A stretch of 64,000 nucleotides of DNA. Origin: Bradyrhizobium sp. CCH5-F6 (GTDB lineage Bacteria; Pseudomonadota; Alphaproteobacteria; Rhizobiales; Xanthobacteraceae). The stretch lies in contig NZ_LSIC01000012.1 in assembly GCF_001556045.1 (NCBI RefSeq), forward strand, positions 62,001 through 126,000, in the 5' to 3' direction. Position 1 is the stretch's first letter. Each line of letters begins with the position of its first letter. The translations under genes were made by a program, and so were the position numbers. Positions 26,495 through 34,661 of the stretch are shown piece after piece. The notes below the pieces were generated by a model. It saw only the letters and a list, made by a program, of their open reading frames with translations, was not told the DNA's origin and searched no databases.

Positions 26495-26860
26495 TCAGAT
26501 TCGAGGGGGCCGGAAGGGAGGACTGCCGCCGCGGAAGGCGACGACCTGATCGTCGGGAATGACGGTTTCCCCCGCCGCTATGGCAAGCAATTCGAAGGCC
26601 AGGGGCCGGATGTCTGCAAGTGCGATGGTGCTGCCGACACAGCAGAACCCCATCCCGCACTTGTAGCCGCCGGTGTCGGAGCCCGTTCCCTTCATGTCGG
26701 GACAGCAATCGTCCATCGACATTTCTCCGTGGCCGCTCATGACCATGGTCGCCGGCATGTCGTCCGACGACATGGCGAGGCTGGAAGCGGACACGCCAAC
26801 CGGCAGCATCGCCAGGGATAGGGCGATGGCGAATGCCAGGATGGTACGGACGATCCGCAT
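26495..26860 (-). CDS. small exported Met/Cys-rich protein, putative copper binder
   Basis: A 121-aa secreted protein. The signal peptide (residues 1-24, ending near VSAS) is followed by a stretch dense in metal ligands (MSSDDMPATMVMSGHGEMSM, then DDCCPDM, then YKCGMGFCC), with a short hydrophobic segment and a Pro/Arg tail after it. I know no named family with certainty; CPxM/CC motifs resemble DUF2946-type and other copper-associated proteins. The ATG at 26860 begins the signal peptide. It is the first gene after a FixK/FNR-type box and leads the Cus operon. Confidence 0.7.
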   Translation of the reverse strand: MRIVRTILAFAIALSLAMLPVGVSASSLAMSSDDMPATMVMSGHGEMSMDDCCPDMKGTGSDTGGYKCGMGFCCVGSTIALADIRPLAFELLAIAAGETVIPDDQVVAFRGGSPPFRPPRI

Positions 26861-26935
26861 TAATCTGCTTTTAACTGTTGGGACACTTTCTGGAACCGCA
26901 GCGTTTGTAACATATCCCGCTGCCGAAAGCATTCT

Positions 26936-26949
26936 TTGATCCGGGTCAA
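26936..26949 (-). promoter_or_regulatory. FixK/FNR-type box TTGAC-CCGG-ATCAA upstream of the Cu efflux operon
   Basis: On the minus strand TTGAC-N4-ATCAA matches the FNR/FixK consensus (TTGAT-N4-ATCAA) with one change. Its centre (26942.5) is about 40 bp from the start point predicted from a -10-like TATGTT (26914 to 26909), which is class II activator spacing. The start codon of the first gene is at 26860. This suggests induction under low oxygen. Confidence 0.6.
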
Positions 26950-27020
26950 GCATTCGTGACCGCGGGTTCGGCACCTGTCACCGCGATCACCCCCGACCAA
27001 GCAGCGAACTCCCGGGGTCG

Positions 27021-28235
27021 CTATCTTGACCTCGATAGATGCTTCTCCGACGGAGTCATGCGCGCCCACAGCAATGCGAGCGGGCCCAACGCGATTCCGG
27101 CCGCGAGCACGATGAAAACGAGCAACCAGCCCTTCGCACTCTGCGGACCGCCAGCAGCATCGAGCGCAGCCCCGGTTCCCCACGCTCCAATCGCGGACAG
27201 GCCGAAGCCAACCGTCGAATGCAGGGCCAGGGTCGCCCCGCGATGCTCGGAAACAGCCGCAGCCGACATGCCCGCCGTCAGCGCGCCTGAATCCGCCGGC
27301 ACCGTCAGGCCATAGATCATCAGCAGCAACGCCAGCACCCATGCCGGAGCCGTCGCGTTGAGGCCGATGGCGAGCGCAACGCAGGCCGAAGCGATCATCA
27401 CCACCGTGATCGCACGATGCCGCCCGAATTTCAGGGCGGCCTCATTGCCGAGGATACTGGCCGGCATCGAGATCACCGCGAAGCAGAAGCTCATCAGGAC
27501 CGGAGAGAGCCATGAGGGCGCGCCTTGATGCGCAACGACGAAGGTCCAGAATCCGACCAGCCAGGTGCGAATGCCATAGAGCTCGAAGCAGTGAGCGCCG
27601 TAACCGAAGATGTAGCCGAGCGCCTCGCGGTTGGCAAAAACGGGTGCAAAGTTCAGCAGGCGTCCTGCTCTGGGAGTGGGGCGGCGGCCCTCGATCGCAA
27701 GACACGCGACCACCATCGCAATCGGCCCGATACCCGTCACGTAGAATGCCGTCCGCCACCCCCAGCGATCGGCGAGGATTTGCGCGATCAGGAAGGACAG
27801 GCCGACGCCGACCGAGAAGCTCGACGTGTACAGCGTTACCGCCCGTGAGGTGTCGCCGGCCGGCAACCGGTCGGTCAGCGCCTTGAGCCCTGGCATGTAG
27901 GCACCGGCAAAACCCAAACCCGCGAGCGACCAGATGATGGTCCCCGACCAGAACCCTTGCGCGAAGATCCCGAACGCGACGGTCGCGACTCCGCTGACGA
28001 CAGAGCCGCCCAGGAGCACGAGTCGTGCATCGATGCGATCGGTCAAGGTCGTGAGCACGGGCACCGCCAGCATGTAGCCGAACGCGTAGCCGCTCGCCAT
28101 CAGCCCGCCTTCCGCGGCGGACAACCCCCACGCCGGCATCAGGTGCTGCGCCAGATTCGCGGACAACGTCACATGCGGCAGGAGATTGCCGAGCTGACCG
28201 ATACACATTGCCGCAATCAGCGGCCAGCCGCGCAA
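27021..28235 (-). CDS. MFS permease, last gene of the ars-linked minus-strand operon
   Basis: A 404-aa 12-helix major facilitator. Visible marks: the loop 2-3 motif reduced to DRIDARLVLLGG, an EGRRPTPRAGR central loop and a second-half GLTVPADSGALTAG helix. It resembles the CynX/nitrate-sulfonate type of small-anion MFS more than drug exporters, but the substrate is not readable. It lies 33 bp after the other MFS gene and downstream of arsR1 and the ArsO-like gene, so an arsenic-compound transport role is suggested by context only. Confidence 0.75.
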   Translation of the reverse strand: MRGWPLIAAMCIGQLGNLLPHVTLSANLAQHLMPAWGLSAAEGGLMASGYAFGYMLAVPVLTTLTDRIDARLVLLGGSVVSGVATVAFGIFAQGFWSGTIIWSLAGLGFAGAYMPGLKALTDRLPAGDTSRAVTLYTSSFSVGVGLSFLIAQILADRWGWRTAFYVTGIGPIAMVVACLAIEGRRPTPRAGRLLNFAPVFANREALGYIFGYGAHCFELYGIRTWLVGFWTFVVAHQGAPSWLSPVLMSFCFAVISMPASILGNEAALKFGRHRAITVVMIASACVALAIGLNATAPAWVLALLLMIYGLTVPADSGALTAGMSAAAVSEHRGATLALHSTVGFGLSAIGAWGTGAALDAAGGPQSAKGWLLVFIVLAAGIALGPLALLWARMTPSEKHLSRSR

Positions 28236-28268
28236 GCTACGAATGCTCTCCTCCCATCCCGTGGGTGC

Positions 28269-29456
28269 TCATGTCGTCCGATCGGCACGAAGGAGCAGAA
28301 GCGCGAACAAGGCGGAGGCCGAGGCCAGCGCGCTGATCCAGAGCGCGCTGCTGCCGAAATGATCCACCATCAGTCCCAGCGCAAGCGGCGCGAAGGCGCC
28401 TGTTGCCCTCGACGGCAGGGAGATCATGCCGACCCGCCGGCCGAATCCCGCCGGCCCGAACAGCGCCAGCGGCAGCGTGCCACGGGCAATGGTGATGATG
28501 CCGTTGCCCGCGCCATACAGCACCGTGAACGCCGGCGCGAGCCAAGGGCCGCCCGCGACCAGCACAAGCACGCCGATCGGATTCATCAGCATGGCGAGCC
28601 GCGCCGACAGCAGCGGATGAAACCGGCCGAGCCATCCAGCTTCCAGAAGGCGGGCGCCGACTTGCGCGGGTCCGACCAATGCTCCCGCGAACAAGGCCTG
28701 TGCCGGCGTGGCGCCGAACGCCACCAGCATGGTCGGCAGAATGGCCGAGACTCCGGAGCTGACGAAGCTTGCCGCCGCAAAGATGTATGCCAGCAGCATC
28801 ATTGCGAAGCCTTCGCTCTGGCGGCCGGAATGTTGGCTCGCGCCCGTGCCCGGTCGGGACTCCTGGCCCAAGGGAGCGGCACGGGGCAACGAAAGGTTGA
28901 GCGGCAACGCCAGGCCGATATGGATCACCGCCCATGCCTGGCAGGCCGCGCGCCAGCCGTACTCCGAAGCGAGCCATGTCGTGAGAGGCCAGCCGAGCGT
29001 GCTGGCGAAACCGGCGATCAGGGTGATGCCGGTGATCGTTCGTCGCGCATCGGCGCCATGGATGCGCGCAAGCGTCGCGAAGGCCGCTTCATAGAGGCCC
29101 ATGCCCATGCCGATCCCGAGCAATATCCAGGCTGCGATCAGCACCGCTGCGCCATGGGCCAGTGAGAGCAGGAGCAGGCCTGCCGCGAAAACGAGGTTCG
29201 AGGTCGCAAGCAGGCCGCGCCCTCCGAACGTATCGATGGCATGCCCGACTCTCGGACCGAGCAGGCCGGAGATGACGAGCGCTCCCGACAACGCGCCGAA
29301 CACGTAGGTCGGCGCAAGACCGAGATCGCGCGCGATCGGTGCAGCCAGGATCGCGGGAAGATAGTAGCTCGACGCCCACGCAATGGTCTGCGCGGTGCCG
29401 AGCGCGACGACGACAGCGAGCGGGCCCGCAGGGCCTCGCCTCATGAGCACCCGCAT
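28269..29456 (-). CDS. MFS permease linked to the ArsO-like gene
   Basis: A 395-aa 12-helix MFS permease (QTIAWASSYYLPAILAAPIA in TM1, ISGLLGPRVGHAIDTFGGRG for motif A, GMGMGLYEAAFATL in TM4). The start ATG lies inside the 3' end of the flavoprotein gene (16-bp overlap), so the two are coupled. MFS permeases beside ArsO-like or similar modifying enzymes are common in rhizobial ars clusters; the cargo is unknown and could be an arsenic product made by the flavoprotein. Confidence 0.8.
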   Translation of the reverse strand: MRVLMRRGPAGPLAVVVALGTAQTIAWASSYYLPAILAAPIARDLGLAPTYVFGALSGALVISGLLGPRVGHAIDTFGGRGLLATSNLVFAAGLLLLSLAHGAAVLIAAWILLGIGMGMGLYEAAFATLARIHGADARRTITGITLIAGFASTLGWPLTTWLASEYGWRAACQAWAVIHIGLALPLNLSLPRAAPLGQESRPGTGASQHSGRQSEGFAMMLLAYIFAAASFVSSGVSAILPTMLVAFGATPAQALFAGALVGPAQVGARLLEAGWLGRFHPLLSARLAMLMNPIGVLVLVAGGPWLAPAFTVLYGAGNGIITIARGTLPLALFGPAGFGRRVGMISLPSRATGAFAPLALGLMVDHFGSSALWISALASASALFALLLLRADRTT

Positions 29457-30805
29457 CCCGCGCCGCCTGCCTTCCTGTCGGATTCATCGGCGGCACAGCA
29501 GGCCGAGGGCTCGGCCTTGGCCGGACCGCCGCAGCATCCCGCATCACCGGCGGACTCGACGCCGCCACGTGTGCAGACACCGGTCTCCGGCAACACGAGT
29601 TCGACCCGTGCCGCAGCCTCCTTGTCGCCTGCGATCTCGGCGACGATCGAGCGGATCTGCTCGTAACCGGTCATCATCAGGAAGGTCGGCGCCCGGCCGT
29701 AGGATTTCATGCCGGCCAGATAGAAGCCGGGCTCATCATGTGCGAGCTCACGCGCGCCGTGAGGCCGCACCGTTCCGCAGCTATGCTCGTTGGGATCGAT
29801 GAGCGGCGCAAGTGCGACGGGCGCCTCGATCGCCGGGTCGAGCCGAAGCCGCAGCTCGGACAGGAACGAGAGATCGGGACGGAAGCCGGTCGACACCACC
29901 AGCTCATCCGCCACCACGCTCCGCGCACCGCAGCACGCGCCTGCCGAAATCCTGAGGCGTCCTTCGGCCTGCGAAAGGTGAGTGACGCCGAACCCGGTCT
30001 CGACCTTGATCTTTCCAGCGGCCACGAGCGCGGCGAAGGCGGAGCCCAGCTCGCCGCGCGCGGCAAGCTTGTCGTTGCCACCGCCGCCGAAGGCCTTTGC
30101 AGGATCACCGCCGCGCAACAGCCAGACGGGCTGCGTGCCGGGCACCTCCTCGGCGAGTTGCGCGAGATCGATCAACGTGCCCACCGCGGAATGGCCAGCA
30201 CCGAGCACGGCGACGGTCTTGCCGGCATATTTGGCGCGCGCAGCCCCTCGCACATCCGGCATGCCATAGGCGATGCGATCGGTGTGCTCGCGTTCGCCGA
30301 TCGCGGGCAGACCGTTGCTGCCGGCGGGATTGGGCGAGAACCAGGTGCCGGATACGTCGATGACGGCGTCGGCGCGCAGCACCTCGGGTCCCTTGCCGTT
30401 CTGATAACGAATTTCGAAAGGCGCCTGCTCGCGGCCCCTGGTCTTCGCCTTGTCGAAGCCGACGCGGCTGATCGCCGTGACGCGGCTCGAGGTCCGGATC
30501 CTTTCACGCAGCGGCGTTCGCGTTGCGAGCGGCGCGAGGTAGCGCTCGATCAGTTCGCGGCCGGTCGGATAGGATTGCGGATCCGGCGAATTCCAGCCCG
30601 TCGGCGCGAGCAGGCGCGCCGCCGCCTTGTCGACATTGTATTCCCACGGCGAGAACAGCTGGACGTGCCGCCACTGCCGCACCGCATGCCCGGCTTCCGG
30701 TCCGGCCTCCAGCACGACGGGGGACATGCCGCGTTCGAGCACGTGCGCGGCGGCGGCGAGACCGACCGGCCCTGCCCCGATGACGGCTATCGTCTTCTTG
30801 TTCAT
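29441..30805 (-). CDS. arsO: ArsO-like FAD-dependent monooxygenase with cysteine-rich tail
   Basis: A 454-aa flavoprotein. The FAD-binding GxGxxG (VIGAGPVGLAAAAHVLERG) is at residues 8-26, the NAD(P) motif VLGAGHSAVGT is near residue 200, and GFRPDLSFLSEL follows. This is the flavin-monooxygenase/thioredoxin-reductase-like architecture of proteins named ArsO in ars operons; their reaction is unsettled. The C-terminal 40 residues are loaded with cysteines (GCCGGP, ACCAADES, AGCGCS), a fair As(III)- or metal-binding tail. It lies 48 bp after arsR1, with an ArsR-box-like 13-mer in that gap. Confidence 0.8.
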   Translation of the reverse strand: MNKKTIAVIGAGPVGLAAAAHVLERGMSPVVLEAGPEAGHAVRQWRHVQLFSPWEYNVDKAAARLLAPTGWNSPDPQSYPTGRELIERYLAPLATRTPLRERIRTSSRVTAISRVGFDKAKTRGREQAPFEIRYQNGKGPEVLRADAVIDVSGTWFSPNPAGSNGLPAIGEREHTDRIAYGMPDVRGAARAKYAGKTVAVLGAGHSAVGTLIDLAQLAEEVPGTQPVWLLRGGDPAKAFGGGGNDKLAARGELGSAFAALVAAGKIKVETGFGVTHLSQAEGRLRISAGACCGARSVVADELVVSTGFRPDLSFLSELRLRLDPAIEAPVALAPLIDPNEHSCGTVRPHGARELAHDEPGFYLAGMKSYGRAPTFLMMTGYEQIRSIVAEIAGDKEAAARVELVLPETGVCTRGGVESAGDAGCCGGPAKAEPSACCAADESDRKAGGAGCGCS

Positions 30806-30820
30806 CCGAATTCTCCGATC

Positions 30821-30833
30821 TTTCTAGAATTAT
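30821..30833 (+). promoter_or_regulatory. candidate ArsR operator upstream of arsO, TTTCTAGAATTAT
   Basis: This 13-mer differs at one base from TTTCTAGAATAAT at 31215-31227 between the two arsR genes. It sits in the 48-bp gap between arsR1 and arsO in the only AT-rich stretch nearby, with GAATAATTC adjacent. It may add an arsenite-responsive internal promoter. Confidence 0.5.
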
Positions 30834-30853
30834 AGAATAATTCGCGAAATGAT

Positions 30854-31171
30854 TCAGGCCGCCGTCTGAGCATCCTTGCATCCGACTTCGTCGGCACAGC
30901 ACTCCGCGACCAGGAAGTCGACCAGGCCGCGCATGGCGTCGAAATTGGCGTGGCAGATCAGGGTCGTCGATTCCCTGATCTGGCTGACCAGTCCGACCGA
31001 GACCAAGGTCTTGATGTGGTGCGACAGCGTCGACGCCGGGATCTTCAGCTTGTCCTGCAGGCGGCCGACCGGCATGCCGGCGTGCCCCGCCCGGACGAGC
31101 GCGCGATAGATCTGCAGCCGGGTCCGATTCCCCAGGGCTTCCAGTCGTGCTGCTGCATCATCGATCTTCAT
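30854..31171 (-). CDS. arsR: ArsR-family arsenite-responsive repressor 1
   Basis: A 105-aa winged-helix repressor: LEALGNRTRLQIYRALVRAG, then the recognition helix IPASTLSHHIKTLVSVGLV. The C-terminal EC-C pattern (AECCADEVGC) gives three cysteines able to hold As(III), an arrangement seen in the alphaproteobacterial ArsR type with C-terminal ligands, while no CxC is present in the recognition helix. The ATG at 31171 fits homologues better than the upstream start. It is divergent from arsR2 and first in the operon arsR1-arsO-MFS-MFS. Confidence 0.9.
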   Translation of the reverse strand: MKIDDAAARLEALGNRTRLQIYRALVRAGHAGMPVGRLQDKLKIPASTLSHHIKTLVSVGLVSQIRESTTLICHANFDAMRGLVDFLVAECCADEVGCKDAQTAA

Positions 31172-31214
31172 GGGCACCACGATGCATCCGGGCCACATCG
31201 GCTGTCAAACTTTA

Positions 31215-31227
31215 TTTCTAGAATAAT
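31215..31227 (+). promoter_or_regulatory. candidate ArsR operator in the arsR1/arsR2 divergent promoter, TTTCTAGAATAAT
   Basis: It lies in the 123-bp region between the two arsR start codons. With flanking bases it forms ATTTC...GAAAT inverted arms (31214-31233). It is nearly identical to the 13-mer at 30821, so one ArsR probably recognises both. Confidence 0.5.
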
Positions 31228-31294
31228 CGAAATATGGACGGGGTGATCGAGTTTCAGGTTGACGCGACCCGATCAATTCCATAAATCTGGATAT

Positions 31295-31657
31295 ATGGAA
31301 CCAGAAGAAGCCGTCCTGGCGCTCGCCGCGCTGGCTCAACCGACCCGTCTTGAGGCGTTCCGGGCGCTGGTCAGACACGAGCCGGATGGTCTTGCGGCCG
31401 GCGACCTCGCGCGCCTGCTGGAAGTCCCTCAAAACACGCTCTCGGCGCATCTGTCGATTCTGAGCCGCGCGCGCCTCGTGCTGTCCGAGCGGCACAGCCG
31501 CTCGATCATCTACCGCGCCAACCTCGGCGAGTTTCGCGAGGTTGCCGTTTTCCTGCTGCGGGATTGCTGCGGCGGACGACCGGAAGTTTGCGAGCCCGTC
31601 GTCCAGACTCTGCAATCGTGCTGCGCTCCCAAGCGAAAGGATAAGGTCCGTGCCTGA
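31295..31657 (+). CDS. arsR: ArsR-family repressor 2
   Basis: A 120-aa winged-helix repressor: LAALAQPTRLEAFRALVRHE, then the recognition helix VPQNTLSAHLSILSRARLV. C-terminal cysteines come in pairs (RDCCGGRPEVC, QSCCAP), again a C-terminal As(III) site. The ATG at 31295 is preferred to 31259, as the homology begins MEPEEAVLAL. It overlaps the arsenate reductase start by 8 bp and heads the plus-strand operon arsR2-arsC-acr3. The two ArsRs differ enough to have separate or graded responses. Confidence 0.9.
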   Translation: MEPEEAVLALAALAQPTRLEAFRALVRHEPDGLAAGDLARLLEVPQNTLSAHLSILSRARLVLSERHSRSIIYRANLGEFREVAVFLLRDCCGGRPEVCEPVVQTLQSCCAPKRKDKVRA

Positions 31658-32177
31658 TCGCATCTACAATGTGCTGTTTCTCTGTACGGGCAATTCCGCG
31701 CGCTCGATCCTCGCAGAGTCGATCCTCCGCAAGGACGGTGCCGGGCGCTTTCGGTCCTTCTCCGCAGGAAGCACGCCGAAAGGCGCCGTGCATCCGCTGG
31801 CCCTGCGCACGCTTCAGTCCATGGACTACCCGGTCGACGGGATGCGCTCGAAGAGCTGGCTCGAGTTCGCCGCAGCCGACGCGCCGGTGATGGATTTCGT
31901 CTTCACCGTCTGTGACAACGCAGCCGGCGAATCCTGTCCGGTCTGGCTGGGCCAACCGACGACCGCGCATTGGGGCATCGAAGATCCTGCGTCCGTCGAA
32001 GGCAGCGAGATTGAAAGACTTGCGGCCTTCTCGATAGCGTTCCGCTATTTGAAGAACCGTATTGGCGCGTTCGTGAACCTGCCCCTCAGCGGCATCGACC
32101 GGCTTTCGCTGGGGACCAAGCTGCGGGAAATCGGCCGCTCCGAGGGGGCAACGTCCGGCAAGAGTGACGTGGCGTAA
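31650..32177 (+). CDS. arsC: arsenate reductase, low-molecular-weight phosphatase type
   Basis: A 175-aa cytosolic arsenate reductase of the LMW-PTPase fold. The P-loop LCTGNSARS is at residues 11-19 (Cys12, Arg18), and VCDNAAGESCPVW supplies the second cysteines of the redox relay; the DP loop is less clear. It reduces As(V) to As(III), which the downstream Acr3 can export. The start is GTG at 31650, overlapping arsR2. The C-terminus extends beyond the core with a short charged tail. It is 2 bp from acr3, so co-transcribed. Confidence 0.9.
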   Translation: MPDRIYNVLFLCTGNSARSILAESILRKDGAGRFRSFSAGSTPKGAVHPLALRTLQSMDYPVDGMRSKSWLEFAAADAPVMDFVFTVCDNAAGESCPVWLGQPTTAHWGIEDPASVEGSEIERLAAFSIAFRYLKNRIGAFVNLPLSGIDRLSLGTKLREIGRSEGATSGKSDVA

Positions 32178-32179
32178 CC

Positions 32180-33235
32180 ATGAGCATCTTCGAACGATAC
32201 CTCACTTTGTGGGTCGCGCTTTGCATCGTTGTCGGCGTCGCATTGGGGCACGTCATGCCTGGCTTCTTCAGCGCGATTGCAGCCGCCGAGGTCGCCAAGG
32301 TCAACCTGCCAGTCGCGATACTGATCTGGCTCATGATCGTGCCGATGTTGCTGAAGATCGACTTCGGCTCACTGGGCCAGGTCCGGGAGCATTGGCGCGG
32401 CGTCGGCGTCACCCTCTTCATCAACTGGGCCGTGAAGCCGTTCTCGATGGCGCTGCTGGGCTCCTTCTTCATCGGTCACCTCTTCGCACCGTGGCTGCCG
32501 GCCGGCCAGATCCCGTCCTACATCGCCGGCTTGATCCTGCTTGCGGCTGCCCCCTGCACCGCGATGGTGTTCGTATGGTCCAATTTGTGCGAAGGGGAGC
32601 CCCATTACACCCTGAGCCAGGTCGCACTCAACGACGTGATCATGGTTTTCCTGTTCGCGCCGCTTGTAGGGTTGCTGCTCGGAGTGGCCTCGATCAGCGT
32701 GCCCTGGGACACATTGCTTCTGTCCGTTCTGCTTTACATCGTTGTTCCCGTGATCGTCGCTCAGCTATGGCGCAAGGTGCTGCTGCGAGGTGGCGACGAC
32801 AGGTTCAACCGCGTCATGCGGATGCTGCAGCCTGTCTCACTGGTCGCGCTCCTCGCGACACTGGTGCTTCTCTTCGGCTTTCAGGGAGAGCAGATCGTCA
32901 GACAGCCCGTCGTCATCGCGATCCTCGCCGTCCCGATTCTCGTGCAAGTCTATTTCAATGCGGGCCTGGCCTATTGGCTGAGCCGACGGTTCGGCGTGGC
33001 CTGGTGCGTCGCGGCTCCAGCTGCCCTCATCGGCGCGAGCAATTTCTTCGAACTGGCGGTCGCCGCCGCGATCAGCCTGTTCGGCCTGGACTCCGGCGCT
33101 GCGCTGGCGACCGTCGTTGGCGTCCTCGTCGAGGTCCCGGTGATGCTGTCCGTCGTCCGCATCGTCAAGGCCACGCGAGGCTGGTACGAAGCCGGGACCG
33201 GTAAAGTCCCCGCCACCCTGGAGGCCGGCAAGTGA
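32180..33235 (+). CDS. arsB: arsenite exporter Acr3 (ArsB/Acr3 family)
   Basis: A 351-aa inner-membrane As(III) efflux carrier with 10 TM helices. The conserved Cys126 sits in LAAAPCTAMVFVWS, and the conserved Glu near residue 295 in ASNFFELAVA; both are essential in studied Acr3 proteins. It starts 2 bp after arsC and completes the reduction-plus-export pair. No arsA ATPase is present, so export would use the membrane potential. Confidence 0.93.
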   Translation: MSIFERYLTLWVALCIVVGVALGHVMPGFFSAIAAAEVAKVNLPVAILIWLMIVPMLLKIDFGSLGQVREHWRGVGVTLFINWAVKPFSMALLGSFFIGHLFAPWLPAGQIPSYIAGLILLAAAPCTAMVFVWSNLCEGEPHYTLSQVALNDVIMVFLFAPLVGLLLGVASISVPWDTLLLSVLLYIVVPVIVAQLWRKVLLRGGDDRFNRVMRMLQPVSLVALLATLVLLFGFQGEQIVRQPVVIAILAVPILVQVYFNAGLAYWLSRRFGVAWCVAAPAALIGASNFFELAVAAAISLFGLDSGAALATVVGVLVEVPVMLSVVRIVKATRGWYEAGTGKVPATLEAGK

Positions 33236-33429
33236 GGCGCCCTCTGCCGCCGGTCAATTTCGGCCGGAGCCCCGGAAAACACACGCATTCCGGCGCCTTC
33301 GATAGTCGCCGCGATCACAAGCGTCGGCCTTGCGAAGTTCTGCGGAGCCATCGCTGACCCGCTGCTGGTATGAATTGGCCTCAAACGTGCCGAGAGGCGC
33401 GGCGAAGCTGCTGTCGTGGAGACCCGATC

Positions 33430-33831
33430 TTGACCGTCACGATCTATCACAACCCTGCCTGCGGCACCTCGCGCAACACGCTGGCGATGATCCGGCAGAG
33501 CGGCACTGAGCCCGTCGTCATCGAGTATCTCAAGACGCCACCCTCGCGGCAGAAGCTCAAGGAGTTGATCGCGACGATGGGCGTTCCGGTCCGCGCGCTG
33601 CTGCGTGAGAAGGGAACGCCGTACAAGGAGCTCGGCCTGGACGATCCCAAATGGTCCGACGACGAGCTGATCGACCAGATGCTCGCTCATCCCATCCTGA
33701 TCAACCGCCCGATCGTGGTGACGCCAAAGGGCACGCGATTGTGCAGGCCCTCGGAGGCGGTCGTCGATCTGCTCGACAGTCCGGTCGGTCGCTTCGTGAA
33801 GGAAGACGGCGAGGTCGTCGAAGCGCGATAG
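33430..33831 (+). CDS. arsC: arsenate reductase, glutaredoxin-dependent (ArsC/Spx fold)
   Basis: A 133-aa ArsC of the thioredoxin/Spx-like fold. HNPACGTSRN gives catalytic Cys11 and nearby Arg15; LINRPIVV and TPKGTRLCRP carry the two further Arg residues of the family. It is glutaredoxin-coupled in the known relatives. The TTG at 33430 is chosen because GGAGA lies 7 bases upstream and MTVTIYHNPACG is the usual N-terminus. It is 194 bp after acr3 and may be a separate transcription unit. The locus therefore has two unrelated arsenate reductases. Confidence 0.9.
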   Translation: MTVTIYHNPACGTSRNTLAMIRQSGTEPVVIEYLKTPPSRQKLKELIATMGVPVRALLREKGTPYKELGLDDPKWSDDELIDQMLAHPILINRPIVVTPKGTRLCRPSEAVVDLLDSPVGRFVKEDGEVVEAR

Positions 33832-33891
33832 GCCGGCATCTTCCCCCGGCGCCACGCCGGCCCGGACCAGGCGCCCGCATCGAACGCGGAG

Positions 33892-34659
33892 CTATCCGAG
33901 CAAGAAGCCCTTCAGTCCGGCGTAGATCGAGCCGATGCCTGTCACGGCGACGCCCGCCAGCGGCCCCGCGGTCTGCATGAGGTCCTGGATCAGGCGGGCG
34001 CGGCGGCGCAGCTGCTCCTCACCAACGTGCTGCCCCAGCAGGCGCGCCACCCGGAACGCGAACGCATTCGGCTTGCCGCCTTGGGTCAGCACGCGCGGCA
34101 GGACCTGGAATATCACCACGCTCAAGATGTTTCCGGACACGAAGGCGAGCAGGATGCTGGCACCGTACTCGAACACTTCGCGCCATTCGATCCAGGCTTC
34201 CGGGAGGATCGGGACACGATCGTGGATCCCGGTGACCGTCAACATGGCGAGGATGCTGACGCTCGCGGCCGAGAACGCCAGTACGAACGCCGTCAGGGCG
34301 GAGACCCGGTGCAGCGGATAGGCCAGGAATCCGAACAGGAGCGGTATGACGATCGATGCGATCCGGAGCGGGATCGGCGAGACGTTGAAAGTGATGGTCA
34401 CGAGCACATGCGCGATCACCAGCAGCAGGGATGGGATGGCGACGTAGAGCACCGCATGCGTTCCATAGTAGCGCAACGGGTTCTTGTAGCGCTCGAGGCG
34501 GACATTGACGCGGTCGAGATCGCGCCTGAGCCTGTCCAGATCAGTGACGATCTCTTCGATCTCGAGCAGTATCGGCCGCACCGCGCGCAGGTCGCGCGAG
34601 CAATGCTTGCACGCAATGGCTTCGTCCTTGATCGTCTCGGCGCAGAACGGACATTCCAT
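33892..34659 (-). CDS. zinc-ribbon membrane protein of the CHAT operon
   Basis: A 255-aa protein. The N-terminal zinc ribbon (MECPFC, then CKHC) is followed by a coiled coil (about residues 30-58; EIVTDLDRLRRDLDRVNVRLE) and four or five TM helices. The last hydrophobic stretch (GVAVTGIGSIYAGLKGFLLG) is at the very end. No enzymatic motif is visible. The start is 2 bp beyond the stop of the 65-aa zinc-ribbon gene, and the two share the ribbon-plus-coiled-coil plan. It could anchor a complex at the inner membrane under the exported CHAT protein. Function unknown. Confidence 0.75.
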   Translation of the reverse strand: MECPFCAETIKDEAIACKHCSRDLRAVRPILLEIEEIVTDLDRLRRDLDRVNVRLERYKNPLRYYGTHAVLYVAIPSLLLVIAHVLVTITFNVSPIPLRIASIVIPLLFGFLAYPLHRVSALTAFVLAFSAASVSILAMLTVTGIHDRVPILPEAWIEWREVFEYGASILLAFVSGNILSVVIFQVLPRVLTQGGKPNAFAFRVARLLGQHVGEEQLRRRARLIQDLMQTAGPLAGVAVTGIGSIYAGLKGFLLG

Positions 34660-34661
34660 CG

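Noticed and set aside
33236..33429. Hairpin with CCGGTC/GGCCGG after acr3
   Set aside because: No T run and mismatched arms; not enough for a terminator call.
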